Shown one piece after another: positions 54,740 to 63,295 of a DNA stretch of 64,000 nucleotides; positions within the stretch are counted from its first letter, which is position 1; every line of letters starts with the position of its first letter. The notes below the pieces were generated by a model. It was not told the origin of the DNA, searched no databases, and saw only the letters and a program-made list of their open reading frames with translations. The translations under genes and the position numbers were made by a program. The DNA is from Nanobdellota archaeon (GTDB taxonomy: Archaea; Nanobdellota; Nanobdellia; Pacearchaeales; GW2011-AR1), in assembly GCA_030648155.1 (NCBI GenBank), contig JAUSIK010000008.1:62001-126000 (forward strand), read 5' to 3'.

Positions 54740-54880
54740 TCATTCATTCGTTGCTTTCTCCATTTGTTTTCTTCTCAAAATACCTTCAATTCTCTTTTCC
54801 ATCTTTTTTGTCCTTTCTATTATCTCTTCGAGCGCCTTCCTTATTTCGGACTCATTATCTTTATCAATACTATCGTCCAT
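54740..54880 (-). CDS. Small coiled-coil protein
   Basis: 46 residues, short but a clean frame with ATG at 54880: IRKALEEIIERTKKMEKRIE is a strong amphipathic helix, likely a dimeric coiled coil. It lies between the Ada-like gene and the right end of the element. Its AT-rich codons resemble the host more than the neighbouring element genes. Function unknown. Confidence 0.5.
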   Translation of the reverse strand: MDDSIDKDNESEIRKALEEIIERTKKMEKRIEGILRRKQMEKATNE

Positions 54881-54950
54881 TCACAGATAAATGACTGGTC
54901 CTTATTAGTACGTTGAACTGATATGCTCTCTCGACACCGTCGAAGAACTT

Positions 54951-54965
54951 TGAGGGTTATTCAAA
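54951..54965 (-). repeat. Right arm-type inverted repeat
   Basis: TGAGGGTTATTCAAA, the exact reverse complement of 35508-35522, 11 bases inside the right core. In the excised circle it mirrors the left copy, giving the symmetric layout expected of attP arm sites. Confidence 0.65.
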
Positions 54966-54976
54966 GAACCTAATTC

Positions 54977-54992
54977 CCTCTTCAAGGGTTTA
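54977..54992 (+). repeat. Right attachment core (16-bp direct repeat)
   Basis: CCTCTTCAAGGGTTTA, identical to 35486-35501; it marks the right boundary of the element. The sequence to its right is host again by composition. Confidence 0.8.
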
Positions 54993-55083
54993 TATTCTAG
55001 ATGATGATTCTTCAAAGCCTTTGAAGTTTGAAGCCCTTATTTAATTTAAGGCATAAAGGCTTATCCGAATCAAGAAGAGGTGA
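54993..55083 (+). ncRNA. 3' part of the split RNA gene
   Basis: Downstream of the right core come CTTCAAA-GCC-TTTGAAG, an AAGCC/GGCTT stem and finally CAAGAAGAGGTGA (55071-55083), which pairs completely with 35428-35440. The two parts were probably one RNA before integration. The coding role is unknown. Confidence 0.5.
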
Positions 55084-55119
55084 GAAAACATTTATAGCCA
55101 TGATAAGCTTAACGATTAC

Positions 55120-55389
55120 ATGGCTAAAATATTCAATATTCTTTTCATTGCATTAATAGTCGGATTTATATCCCTATTTACGGGCCAAAGATTCATTCAG
55201 CTAACATTTATTGCCCCATTAGGATTTATCCTAGTGTTATTATTATCTCCGATAGTATTAATTTTATCAATCTATCAATTAAGAAAAAATAGAAAGAACT
55301 GGATTATCCCCATATTAGCAATCATTCTTTCTATTTTCGGAATTCTAATTTCGATTGGTTTATTAATTGCACTAAAAAATTTTACCTAA
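55120..55389 (+). CDS. Small membrane protein
   Basis: 89 residues with three membrane segments (FNILFIALIVGFISLFTG, LGFILVLLLSPIVLILSIY, IPILAIILSIFGILISIGL) and basic loops. No family recognised. A TATA-like TTTATAG (55091-55097) lies 25 bases before the ATG. Its end overlaps the MFS gene by 4 bases. Confidence 0.68.
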   Translation: MAKIFNILFIALIVGFISLFTGQRFIQLTFIAPLGFILVLLLSPIVLILSIYQLRKNRKNWIIPILAIILSIFGILISIGLLIALKNFT

Positions 55390-56585
55390 TTTTTTCGCTT
55401 GGATTCAATAATATTTTTAGCCTTTAAAGAAACAAGGGCAAATCCAGCCATAAAAATAGCAAACAAAATAAATACGGATTTAAATGGTAAAAATATCAAT
55501 AATAAAGAAGGAACAAACTTAGCAACTAAGTGATTCGCATCTATTGTTGTATTATAAGGTGCATAAAATCTATAAGCCTCTCCATCCTTTGAAACATCAA
55601 AAAAATATGCTTCCGTAGTAGCCTCAAGCATCGCTATTCCCACACTTGCAAAAACTAATACACCAAAAATCCAGTAGATATTACTTAATGTAAAACAAAT
55701 TAATGCAGATAAAGCTAAAATGCTATATCCAATTACAAAAATTTTCCTGCATCCAATTTTTGAAGATAATTTAGCAAAAGGATATGGGAAAACAACTGCA
55801 GGCAATAAAACTAAAACAAAAAAGCCGCTTAGCCACCATAAATCAAATCCCTGGCGTGTAAGATAAAGAGGCATATACAAATAAATTAAAACCCACCAAA
55901 AATTAACTCCTCCTCCCAAAATGTATGCGACTACCCTGTCTTTTTTCTTGAAAAAATCAATAAAATTTTTCCATAAATGCCCATCTATATGGCTTTTCTT
56001 ATTATGATCAACTATATGAAACATCCAGAAGAAATATAAAGCCAATGCTAAAAAAAATGCAGCCCCTATAAAGACCCCCATATAATCAAATTTAGAAGCA
56101 ATAAAACCAACTACAGGAGGCCCGAGTAACCATCCAGTATTATATACACTGTATAAAACCCCCTCATTTTTGGCCAAATCTTTCTTCTTTGATTTATCCT
56201 TAACAATAATGCCAAAAGCAGCTATTCTTAAATTTACTGCAAGAGTTAATAATAGTGCAATAAAAAATACAGCGTAAACATTTTTAATAAATGCAAACAT
56301 TATATAAGAAAATATAGATAAAATAAGAGCCCCAATAAACAATTTATCCTTGTCATTTTTTTCAATCATTGGAATATACCAAAAAAATGAAACAAACGAG
56401 ATTAAAGTTAAGACAGCAGAAAAAAATCCAACATATGAAGGATTATCTAAATAGCTGTCAAGGTAAATTGCCCAAATAGTATCTACAAATGAAGCCGAGA
56501 ATGTAATCAATATTGCAACTAAAGCCAATCCGCCTATGTCAAAATGGAATCTAAGCAACTTCCCCCTTTTTAATAAATGACCCAT
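55386..56585 (-). CDS. MFS transporter (paralogue of 30595)
   Basis: 399 residues, about twelve membrane segments, with TIWAIYLDS, the conserved D-K-S/R turn between helices and TTEAYFFDVSKDG near the end. It matches the MFS at 30595 along its length, so the genome carries at least two copies. The substrate is unknown. The TATA box (TATTTAAA, 56606-56613) is centred 25 bases before the ATG. Confidence 0.88.
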   Translation of the reverse strand: MGHLLKRGKLLRFHFDIGGLALVAILITFSASFVDTIWAIYLDSYLDNPSYVGFFSAVLTLISFVSFFWYIPMIEKNDKDKLFIGALILSIFSYIMFAFIKNVYAVFFIALLLTLAVNLRIAAFGIIVKDKSKKKDLAKNEGVLYSVYNTGWLLGPPVVGFIASKFDYMGVFIGAAFFLALALYFFWMFHIVDHNKKSHIDGHLWKNFIDFFKKKDRVVAYILGGGVNFWWVLIYLYMPLYLTRQGFDLWWLSGFFVLVLLPAVVFPYPFAKLSSKIGCRKIFVIGYSILALSALICFTLSNIYWIFGVLVFASVGIAMLEATTEAYFFDVSKDGEAYRFYAPYNTTIDANHLVAKFVPSLLLIFLPFKSVFILFAIFMAGFALVSLKAKNIIESKRKN

Positions 56586-57065
56586 AATCCTACAAAGAAA
56601 AATAATATTTAAAGTTAATCTTTACCGTGTCCAGTTTAAACTTAACTACACTACGTCCTAAATAATCCCTGCTAATAACTTATCTGCTTTAAATATCTCT
56701 TTTATCACTCGATATGATAATATCCTCGAGCTTTTTAACATCATCCTTTCTTATCCAAGATTATAGCCTCCAACCAATTTTAGCAGTTTTTATTAATAAT
56801 ATAAACATCAAAATATAATTTTATCTTCGATAAAATTAATAATTATTATTTTAAAATAGTTCAAATTGGATAATTTCAATTAGAGGGCAAGTATTATGGT
56901 TTGGTGTACTTAACTTTCTTTTTAGTCTATAACCTTATACCCCTCATACTCATATTAATAATTAATAGTATTGTTTGTTTTTACATCTATTTTTAATTTT
57001 TGTAAAAAGATTAAAATTATAGGTTTACCTTGCACTTTATCTCAAAAGTTTGCATCTAGCTAAAA
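56586..57065. other. AT-rich intergenic region with one strong hairpin
   Basis: 480 bases without a gene. The only structured part is TAATTTTATC-TTC-GATAAAATTA (56816-56838), a ten-pair stem with a three-base loop. Nothing else convincing was found; two short open frames on both strands lack promoters and protein sense. Confidence 0.55.
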
Positions 57066-57287
57066 CTACTTAACTTCAACAAATTCAGTATATTTGCATT
57101 TTCCACAATACAATCTAGTTTTATGATTAGCTAAGAAAATTCCAACTCCGCATCGCGGGCATGTTTTCCCTCTTTTAATTTTATCTCCATCTATAATATA
57201 ATGCTTATACTTTACTGAAGTAGGTTTATTCTTGTGAGGCTTTTTTCCTTTTTTGTCTCCACTTGCTCCACCAACTTTAGTCCCCAT
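57066..57287 (-). CDS. rps27ae: Ribosomal protein S27ae
   Basis: 73 residues, full length for the archaeal form. The zinc ribbon is intact: CPRCG and YCGKC (four Cys). It is a small-subunit protein. Its start overlaps the S24e stop by one base, as is usual in archaeal rpo7-spt4-S24e-S27ae clusters. Confidence 0.94.
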   Translation of the reverse strand: MGTKVGGASGDKKGKKPHKNKPTSVKYKHYIIDGDKIKRGKTCPRCGVGIFLANHKTRLYCGKCKYTEFVEVK

Positions 57288-57553
57288 TATTTTTTAGCCT
57301 CCTTCTTTACTTTTGGCTTTGGCTCCCCATTTTCTTTATCACCAACGCTATCATAAACAAATGCCTCTGCAAAAAATCTCTGGCTTCCAAAGTTACTCCA
57401 TAACTTCTTCACAACAACCGTATCTGTCTCAACTTTGAAATGATTCGCACACTGCTTTTGCATTTCAGCAATTCCAGGATTTTTTTCTGCATCTACAAAA
57501 AACTCAACTTCCTTTCTCTTAAGTAAATTATTTCTAAATTCTTTCATAATCAT
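57287..57553 (-). CDS. rps24e: Ribosomal protein S24e
   Basis: 88 residues with the S24e core NNLLKRKEVEFFVDAEKNPG and VVVKKLWSNFGSQRF. A charged Lys-rich C-terminus follows. It overlaps Spt4 by 4 bases. The usual archaeal neighbour DUF359 is missing from this cluster. Confidence 0.92.
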   Translation of the reverse strand: MIMKEFRNNLLKRKEVEFFVDAEKNPGIAEMQKQCANHFKVETDTVVVKKLWSNFGSQRFFAEAFVYDSVGDKENGEPKPKVKKEAKK

Positions 57554-57735
57554 CTAAACCTCGCCCCATAAACACCTTTATCTTTTATATCTAATCGTTT
57601 GGCAATCTCTGAATCTTCAGGCCTCAATATAACAATCTTCCCTCTTAAATTCTCTGAATCTTCTTTATTAACTAGTCTTGTACCACTTATGCCTTTTTCA
57701 TTAACTTCAAACATTTTCACAAATCTTTCTGCCAT
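57550..57735 (-). CDS. spt4: Spt4 (RNA polymerase subunit E'') without zinc ribbon
   Basis: 61 residues, the normal size, placed directly after Rpo7 as in other archaea. The C-terminal half, IVILRPEDSEIAKRLDIKDK followed by GVYGARFR, matches Spt4, which joins the Spt5 NGN domain in transcription elongation. The N-terminal zinc ribbon is absent: the protein contains no cysteine at all where four are usual. It is probably still an Spt5 partner. The loss is unusual but the frame and length are clean. Confidence 0.8.
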   Translation of the reverse strand: MAERFVKMFEVNEKGISGTRLVNKEDSENLRGKIVILRPEDSEIAKRLDIKDKGVYGARFR

Positions 57736-57737
57736 TT

Positions 57738-58334
57738 TTATTTCTTGCCTTTAGCCCCCTTTTCTGTTTTCTTTGAGGCTTTCTTCTCCACTAAAACTTT
57801 TTTCTTTTTATCTTCTTCAAGCCACTCCACCTTTCCTAATCCAGGCTGTCTCATTGTCAAGCCTATTTTTGGCATCTCGCCTTTATAACTTATAGCTACA
57901 ATTCTTGCAACACAATCATCATCTTTAGCAAGATTTCTTCTTGAGCTTTTTCCAGATAGTGTTCCTGTTTTGCTTAATGAAACGTAATCATCCATAGTCT
58001 GAGAAATATGAATCATTCCCTGTGCAGGCCCTATTTGCATAAATGCTCCAAAATTAGTGATGTCCGTAATTGTCCCATAAACTAATTCATGAAGTTCAGG
58101 TCTCCATACAACCATATTAAATTTTGATTTATAGTAAGCGGCCCCATCTCCAGGGATAATCACTCCATCTTCTATGTAATCAACGCTGACAATAGACAAA
58201 ACATATCCAAATTCCTTGCTAACACTATTTACATAACTCTCATTAAGCTGTTTCTCAATTGCTTCTTTTGTAGGCAGTCCAAAGTGCTTCGGCTCAACCC
58301 TTACAAAGTCTTCCACTTCTAGTAAATAGAACAT
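57738..58334 (-). CDS. rpo7: RNA polymerase subunit Rpo7 (RpoE')
   Basis: 198 residues with the N-terminal RNP-like part (VEPKHFGLPTKEAI) and a C-terminal S1 domain (GTITDITNFGAFMQIGPAQGMIH). It pairs with Rpo4 as the polymerase stalk that contacts RNA and initiation factors. The basic Lys-rich tail is longer than usual. It leads the cluster with Spt4, S24e and S27ae. Confidence 0.94.
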   Translation of the reverse strand: MFYLLEVEDFVRVEPKHFGLPTKEAIEKQLNESYVNSVSKEFGYVLSIVSVDYIEDGVIIPGDGAAYYKSKFNMVVWRPELHELVYGTITDITNFGAFMQIGPAQGMIHISQTMDDYVSLSKTGTLSGKSSRRNLAKDDDCVARIVAISYKGEMPKIGLTMRQPGLGKVEWLEEDKKKKVLVEKKASKKTEKGAKGKK

Positions 58335-58449
58335 TTTTGTTCCCTATGTTAAATTAAAATGATTTAATTGAAATCATGAGATAAAATCGCTTTAAAAACC
58401 TTGCGTAGCCTTATTTTTAGTAAATTTAAAGCATTAATCGGCCTTTTTT

Positions 58450-61400
58450 CTACAATCCCCAAACATATTCATTGCAAAATTCGCAATTCTTTTCAATTGA
58501 ACAAGAATTAAATCCTTTTTCATAAGCATTTATTATTTCCTGGGCTGTATCAATTAGATCTTTTTCAACATCATAAATATTAAATCCTTCCATTCGAGAT
58601 GAATTTATTGGTTTTGCATTTCCTTTCGTATCTAATTCAAATTCTAAAGGCGTATCATGCCTAAGCATATCAAGTGTTATCCTTCTTACACTCCCAAATG
58701 AAGACGCTGCCAAAGCATAATATCCTAGTTGCCAATTTCTTGCTAGTGGAGAGATAGCACTTTTTCCAGTTTTGTAATCTACAATTTCAAGCCCATCATG
58801 GCAAAAATCAATTCTATCTGCAAAACCAGTAAATTTTACTCCGCCTAAAAGAATGTTTAGTTTTTGTTCAGTTTTTGAACTAGAATTATATTTCATTTTA
58901 TTTCTTTCAAAAAAAACTTTTATTAAGAGTATAGCATCGTTTAAATCAACACCCTGCCATTCTTCTTCTAACTGCATTTCTCGTGCAGCTGCTTCAAAAT
59001 TTTTAAAATCTTTAAAATTTGCCTTAACTCCTTTCTCTAATATAATATGAACAAAACTTCCAAGCAATATTGCCTCCCATGAAATTGTCTTTTGTTCAGG
59101 CATATTATAGATATATTTGTACTCGAATTTTTTTTGGCAGTTTTTAAACAAAAGCAAAGAGGAAGGCGATAAAACCAAATTCTTTGGAGAAAAAATTTCT
59201 TTCTTTATACCTCCACCGCGAAGCATCTGCAGAGTAGATTCATCTATGTTTTCACCTTTAAATAAAGAGAAAAAATTACTTTCCCTTTTTAATTCTATTT
59301 CAGGTTCTGCATATTTTTCCTCTAGATCCTGATAGAAAGTTAAATCTTCATTTTTTCTAAATTCTATTTCTTCTAAAAACTGCGATGGAAAACAGTTTTT
59401 TCCGCCATACTCTCCGGCACCTGTCAATACCAATTTTTCTTTTGCTCGTGTAAACGCTACATAGCATAATCTTCTTTCTTCAAATAATTGATTCTTTTTT
59501 TCATATTGATAAATATAATATTCTTTTTCTTCTTCACTTAATCCTTTTTCATTTAAGCCAGAAAACTCAGGATATAGTTCAATTGGAATTAATAAATTAG
59601 TATGAATTCTATCTATAGGAAATCTTTTTTGAGCCAAGTTTGTTATAATTACATTTTTGTACTCTAGTCCTTTAGTAGCATGCAATGTCATTAGTCTTAC
59701 CCCATCATTTTCAGAATCGGCAGATTCAATTTCAATCCCTAAACTATTGAGAATATCCAAGTAGTACAAAAAATTTGCCAAATCATCCCCATATAAACCT
59801 CCATGTTCTTTAACTAAATCATAAAATCTATTGAAATTCATAATTATGGCTTTTTCCTCTATTTTTTTCTGATCATTAAGAAGTCCGCCTATATTATAAA
59901 TTTCTTTCACAAGTTCAGATACTTCTTTATTTAAAGCATCTAGCATTAATTTAATTCTTTTAATCAAAATCCTAACTGCAAGTTTTCCTGCATCAGTTAA
60001 ATCTATATCAACTAAATTATTTAGCATTATTCCGCATAAGTTATCAGACTCTAAATTATCCTTAATAAACTTTCCAATTTTTATCAAATCAGTTTCTACA
60101 AAATCTGATTGATATATAAGGTCCCACCATGCCTGCTCTCCGCCCTTCTCTTTATTTTTTAACTTATTTAAAATTGTTAAATAATCAATAACGGTCTTAA
60201 TGCTCCTTTCTTTTAATAGAGAGCTTTTGCTTACAGAAACATAAGGTATTTTTTTCAGTTCAAGCGCCTTTTTTATTATTCTTCCCTGCTGATGAGTTCT
60301 AAACATAACGCAAATATCCTTAAAATCGCACCCGTTATTAATTTCACGCTCAACTATCTCAACGACTTTTCTAGCTTCTTCTTTAGAGTCTTTTAGCTCA
60401 TAGACCTCTATTTTTTCTCCTTCCCTGTTCTTTGCATTAAAAACCTCAAAACATTCTTCTTTATTTTCATAATTATTCATTATTAATTTATGGGCCGTTC
60501 TCAAAATCTTATTACTCGATCTAAAAGATTTATCCAAATTAAAAATATCCTCCTTTTGAACTTTAAATATTTCTTTAAACTCCTGAAAATTTTTATTATA
60601 TGCTCCTCTAAATCTATAAATTGATTGATTTAAATCACCAACTATGGTAATATTTCTATGTTCTGCCAATTCTTTTAAAAAATCTAATTGAACTTTATTG
60701 GTGTCCTGAAACTCATCGACAATAATATAATCATAATTCTTGGCAATCTGTTTATTATTGTGCAGTAAAGCTAATGCATTTCTATTTAAATCTGAATAAT
60801 CCTGATAATTTTTAATGCTTTTCAACTTTTCATATGCATTCCATACGTTTAAAAATTTTCCTAGTTTCAATAAAGAAGTAATATTTTTAATTTCCTTCGC
60901 AATTTCTTTCTTTCTTATATGATCTTTTCTCAAATATAAGGTTTGCATTTCAAACTGCAGGCTTTCTAATCTTTTTTGTAAGTCTACTCCTTCAAAATTT
61001 TTCATTTTCTCAATTAAATAATTTTTTACATCTTCCGATCTAATTCCTAAATCTTTTGCAGAACCTAACGATTGTATGTAACCATGGCAATTTCCAACAG
61101 GCACTTTTAAAAATCTGAACAAAACAACTTTAGCTTCATCAGGAGTCAATATTCCAAAATTCCTATTTATTCCTATCCTGTCCCCATATTCCCTTAATAA
61201 ATCCGCAGAAAATCCATGAAATGTTCTTATTACAGGCTCACCATAATTTAGATCAAAATTCCTTCTTATTCTACTTATTAAATTATTAGCTGCTTCATTG
61301 GAAAATGTAATGCAAACAATCCTTTCAGGCTTGTAAATTCCCTCTTTTATTAAATATTTTATTTTCTCAACAATGCTGTAAGTCTTTCCAGTTCCTGCCC

Positions 61401-61464
61401 CAGCCAATATCACGCATGGCCCGACAGCCTTTCTAATCGTCTCATCCTGCCCATTCTGCTCCAT
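58450..61464 (-). CDS. UvrD/PcrA-like helicase with RecB-type nuclease domain
   Basis: 1,004 residues. Helicase motifs: Walker A AGAGTGKT (21-28), II VDEFQDTN, GDLNQSIYRFRG (III) and a C-terminal VAFTRAKEKLVLTG (VI). The C-terminal part has a PD-(D/E)xK nuclease motif (EIVDYKTGKSA) and a final Cys cluster (CEFCNEY), as in AddB/RecB-type nucleases that carry an iron-sulfur cluster. It probably unwinds and trims DNA ends in repair. Confidence 0.92.
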   Translation of the reverse strand: MEQNGQDETIRKAVGPCVILAGAGTGKTYSIVEKIKYLIKEGIYKPERIVCITFSNEAANNLISRIRRNFDLNYGEPVIRTFHGFSADLLREYGDRIGINRNFGILTPDEAKVVLFRFLKVPVGNCHGYIQSLGSAKDLGIRSEDVKNYLIEKMKNFEGVDLQKRLESLQFEMQTLYLRKDHIRKKEIAKEIKNITSLLKLGKFLNVWNAYEKLKSIKNYQDYSDLNRNALALLHNNKQIAKNYDYIIVDEFQDTNKVQLDFLKELAEHRNITIVGDLNQSIYRFRGAYNKNFQEFKEIFKVQKEDIFNLDKSFRSSNKILRTAHKLIMNNYENKEECFEVFNAKNREGEKIEVYELKDSKEEARKVVEIVEREINNGCDFKDICVMFRTHQQGRIIKKALELKKIPYVSVSKSSLLKERSIKTVIDYLTILNKLKNKEKGGEQAWWDLIYQSDFVETDLIKIGKFIKDNLESDNLCGIMLNNLVDIDLTDAGKLAVRILIKRIKLMLDALNKEVSELVKEIYNIGGLLNDQKKIEEKAIIMNFNRFYDLVKEHGGLYGDDLANFLYYLDILNSLGIEIESADSENDGVRLMTLHATKGLEYKNVIITNLAQKRFPIDRIHTNLLIPIELYPEFSGLNEKGLSEEEKEYYIYQYEKKNQLFEERRLCYVAFTRAKEKLVLTGAGEYGGKNCFPSQFLEEIEFRKNEDLTFYQDLEEKYAEPEIELKRESNFFSLFKGENIDESTLQMLRGGGIKKEIFSPKNLVLSPSSLLLFKNCQKKFEYKYIYNMPEQKTISWEAILLGSFVHIILEKGVKANFKDFKNFEAAAREMQLEEEWQGVDLNDAILLIKVFFERNKMKYNSSSKTEQKLNILLGGVKFTGFADRIDFCHDGLEIVDYKTGKSAISPLARNWQLGYYALAASSFGSVRRITLDMLRHDTPLEFELDTKGNAKPINSSRMEGFNIYDVEKDLIDTAQEIINAYEKGFNSCSIEKNCEFCNEYVWGL

Positions 61465-61601
61465 CCTATTTAATTTCTAATTGCCCCTTTAATAAATCAA
61501 AGAATAAAGGGCATTAAAAAGATTGTTGGGCTATCGCACAATATTTGTCATTGCTCTAAGAATATCTAAATCTATAAAAACAAATTAATATTATCTTAAA
61601 T

Positions 61602-62027
61602 ATGAAAAATGAAATAGAACAATATCCATTTAATCAAAAAGAATTAGAAACCATGATAGGTAGTGAATTCTATGTGATGTTTTATAATAGGGGGCAAGCT
61701 GGAAGAAAAAATGCAGGAGATATTTCCATATTAGGAAAAAGACAAATAAGTTATTTTTATATAAAAATGCTGGGTGAGTTGAGAACTATTTCTTTAGAAG
61801 AAGGAGAACTCCCAATTCCAAAAAATATTTTTGATCATTATATTTTTACTTTAGAAAACTTAACATTATCTCAAAAAATCCCGCCTATCTTAGAAGGGGC
61901 AATAGTAAGATATGATCCCGAATCAAATACAACTAATCCTGGATCAAAAAGAAAAGTAATTTTACAGATGGATAAAATACCTGCTAAAATATCTAAAGAA
62001 ATAGGATTATGTATTCTATCTAAATAA
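61602..62027 (+). CDS. Hypothetical protein
   Basis: 141 residues, soluble, no recognised family. EIEQYPFNQKELETMIGSEF, then RGQAGRKNAGDISILGK and SLEEGELPIPKNIFDH. A TATA box (TATAAAAA, 61573-61580) is centred 25.5 bases before the ATG. Its end overlaps the aIF2 gamma gene's end by 8 bases on the other strand. Confidence 0.6.
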   Translation: MKNEIEQYPFNQKELETMIGSEFYVMFYNRGQAGRKNAGDISILGKRQISYFYIKMLGELRTISLEEGELPIPKNIFDHYIFTLENLTLSQKIPPILEGAIVRYDPESNTTNPGSKRKVILQMDKIPAKISKEIGLCILSK

Positions 62028-63219
62028 TTTTCCCATATCCAACTAGTCTCCAATGCCCTTGAATATTTCTAGCTATTCCAACATTCTCTCCCTTGAACGC
62101 AACTGTCGGAACTTTCAATGCTACTTCAAATTCATCTCCTTTTAATGATCCTATATTCCCTCCAGTAGTAGAAGTATTAACACTTAACATTAACAATTCA
62201 CTTGGCTTAAGAGGCTCCACTTTAATCTTCACATTTAATCCGAAAACTTCTGGAAATAAAGTATATTTAAGTTTCAATGATTGAGTTAAAGGCGGTAATT
62301 TCCCCTTAATCCCTGCTACATTTCCAGCCAAAGCATCCCCCTTAGCCAAAGTCATGTCCAAACCTGTTTCGATGCTCATGCTCCCTCCAGGCGTTAATTC
62401 TTCTACTTTCTTGCTTCCCTTAAACAAGCTTATAATTTTAGTAGCTATAGTTTCATATCTATACTTATTTGCTTCTTTAATCAATCTTCCAGGTTTAATT
62501 TCTATTTCATCCCCGACCTTTAACGATCCATTTTTTAATGTTCCACCAAGCACAGCCCCGTGTAAATCAGAAGGTTTCGTACCTGGTTTATTAATATCGA
62601 AACTTCTTGCCACTAAAAATATAGCATCGCCATTTTTATCCCTATCGGGTTCAGGCAATTCACTTAATGCTTTCCAAATCTCTTCAATATTAACATCCTG
62701 TTGAGCCGATACAGGAATTATAAGAGCATTATCATACTTCCCCTTCAAGAATTCCTTCAAGCTATTATAATTTTTCTTAGCTCCTTCCTCATCTACTAGA
62801 TCTATTTTATTTTGAATTACAATCAGATTTTTAATACCTTTAGCTTGTAGTGCCATTACATGCTCTCTAGTTTGAGGTTTTATTCCTTCATTCGCTGCAA
62901 CAACGAGCAAAGCAGCGTCAATCAAGGCAGCGCCAGAAAGCATTGTTGCCATAAGCATCTCATGCCCTGGAGCATCAATAAAACTTACATCTCTTATCTT
63001 ATCTCCTTTTTTTAAAATATTGTATCCATCTTTATCTTTGTAAATAGATATATCAGCATATCCTAATTTAATCGTTATTCCTCTTTTTAATTCTTCAGAG
63101 TGTGTATCCGTCCATTTTCCACTTAACTTATAAAGCAGAGTCGTTTTCCCATGATCAATGTGGCCGACTATTCCAACATTTAAAACACTGCCTAAATTAC
63201 TTTCACTCGGCTTTACCAT
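62020..63219 (-). CDS. eif2g: Translation initiation factor aIF2 gamma (zinc knuckle lost)
   Basis: 399 residues, near full length. GTPase motifs GHIDHGKTT, DAPGHE and NKID are all present, followed by the two beta-barrel domains. The zinc-binding Cys loop usually lying before DAPGHE (two CxxC pairs) is missing; the sequence there is simply KDKDGYNILKKGDKIRDVSF, with no Cys. It carries Met-tRNAi to the ribosome with GTP. It sits next to S6e, as often in archaea. Confidence 0.94.
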   Translation of the reverse strand: MVKPSESNLGSVLNVGIVGHIDHGKTTLLYKLSGKWTDTHSEELKRGITIKLGYADISIYKDKDGYNILKKGDKIRDVSFIDAPGHEMLMATMLSGAALIDAALLVVAANEGIKPQTREHVMALQAKGIKNLIVIQNKIDLVDEEGAKKNYNSLKEFLKGKYDNALIIPVSAQQDVNIEEIWKALSELPEPDRDKNGDAIFLVARSFDINKPGTKPSDLHGAVLGGTLKNGSLKVGDEIEIKPGRLIKEANKYRYETIATKIISLFKGSKKVEELTPGGSMSIETGLDMTLAKGDALAGNVAGIKGKLPPLTQSLKLKYTLFPEVFGLNVKIKVEPLKPSELLMLSVNTSTTGGNIGSLKGDEFEVALKVPTVAFKGENVGIARNIQGHWRLVGYGKII

Positions 63220-63295
63220 TCATTTCCATAGAAAAAGCTTGTTTTAAAATGTATTGGTAGTTAGAGATTCTCCACAATGTAACCATAGAGCACAA

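Larger units (their letters stand above)
35486..54992. mobile_element. 19.5-kb integrated element with tyrosine recombinase
   Basis: The region is bounded by exact 16-bp direct repeats (35486-35501, 54977-54992), contains a tyrosine recombinase at its left end, and carries a 15-bp inverted repeat just inside each end (35508-35522, 54951-54965). Its GC content and codon use differ clearly from both flanks. Circularised, the ends give TGAGGGTTATTCAAA - core - TTTGAATAACCCTCA, a symmetric attP. Cargo: four large secreted dockerin-tailed proteins, a membrane protein, an ArdC-like protein and small unknowns. No replication, conjugation or capsid gene is recognisable, so it may depend on helpers or be an integrative element with undescribed functions. 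Confidence 0.82.

Noticed and set aside
35486..54992. The region could be an assembly chimera of two organisms
   Set aside because: Repeats at both ends, the symmetric attP, archaeal promoters inside and the outer RNA strands that still pair across it all fit a real integration. Reads across the joints would settle it.
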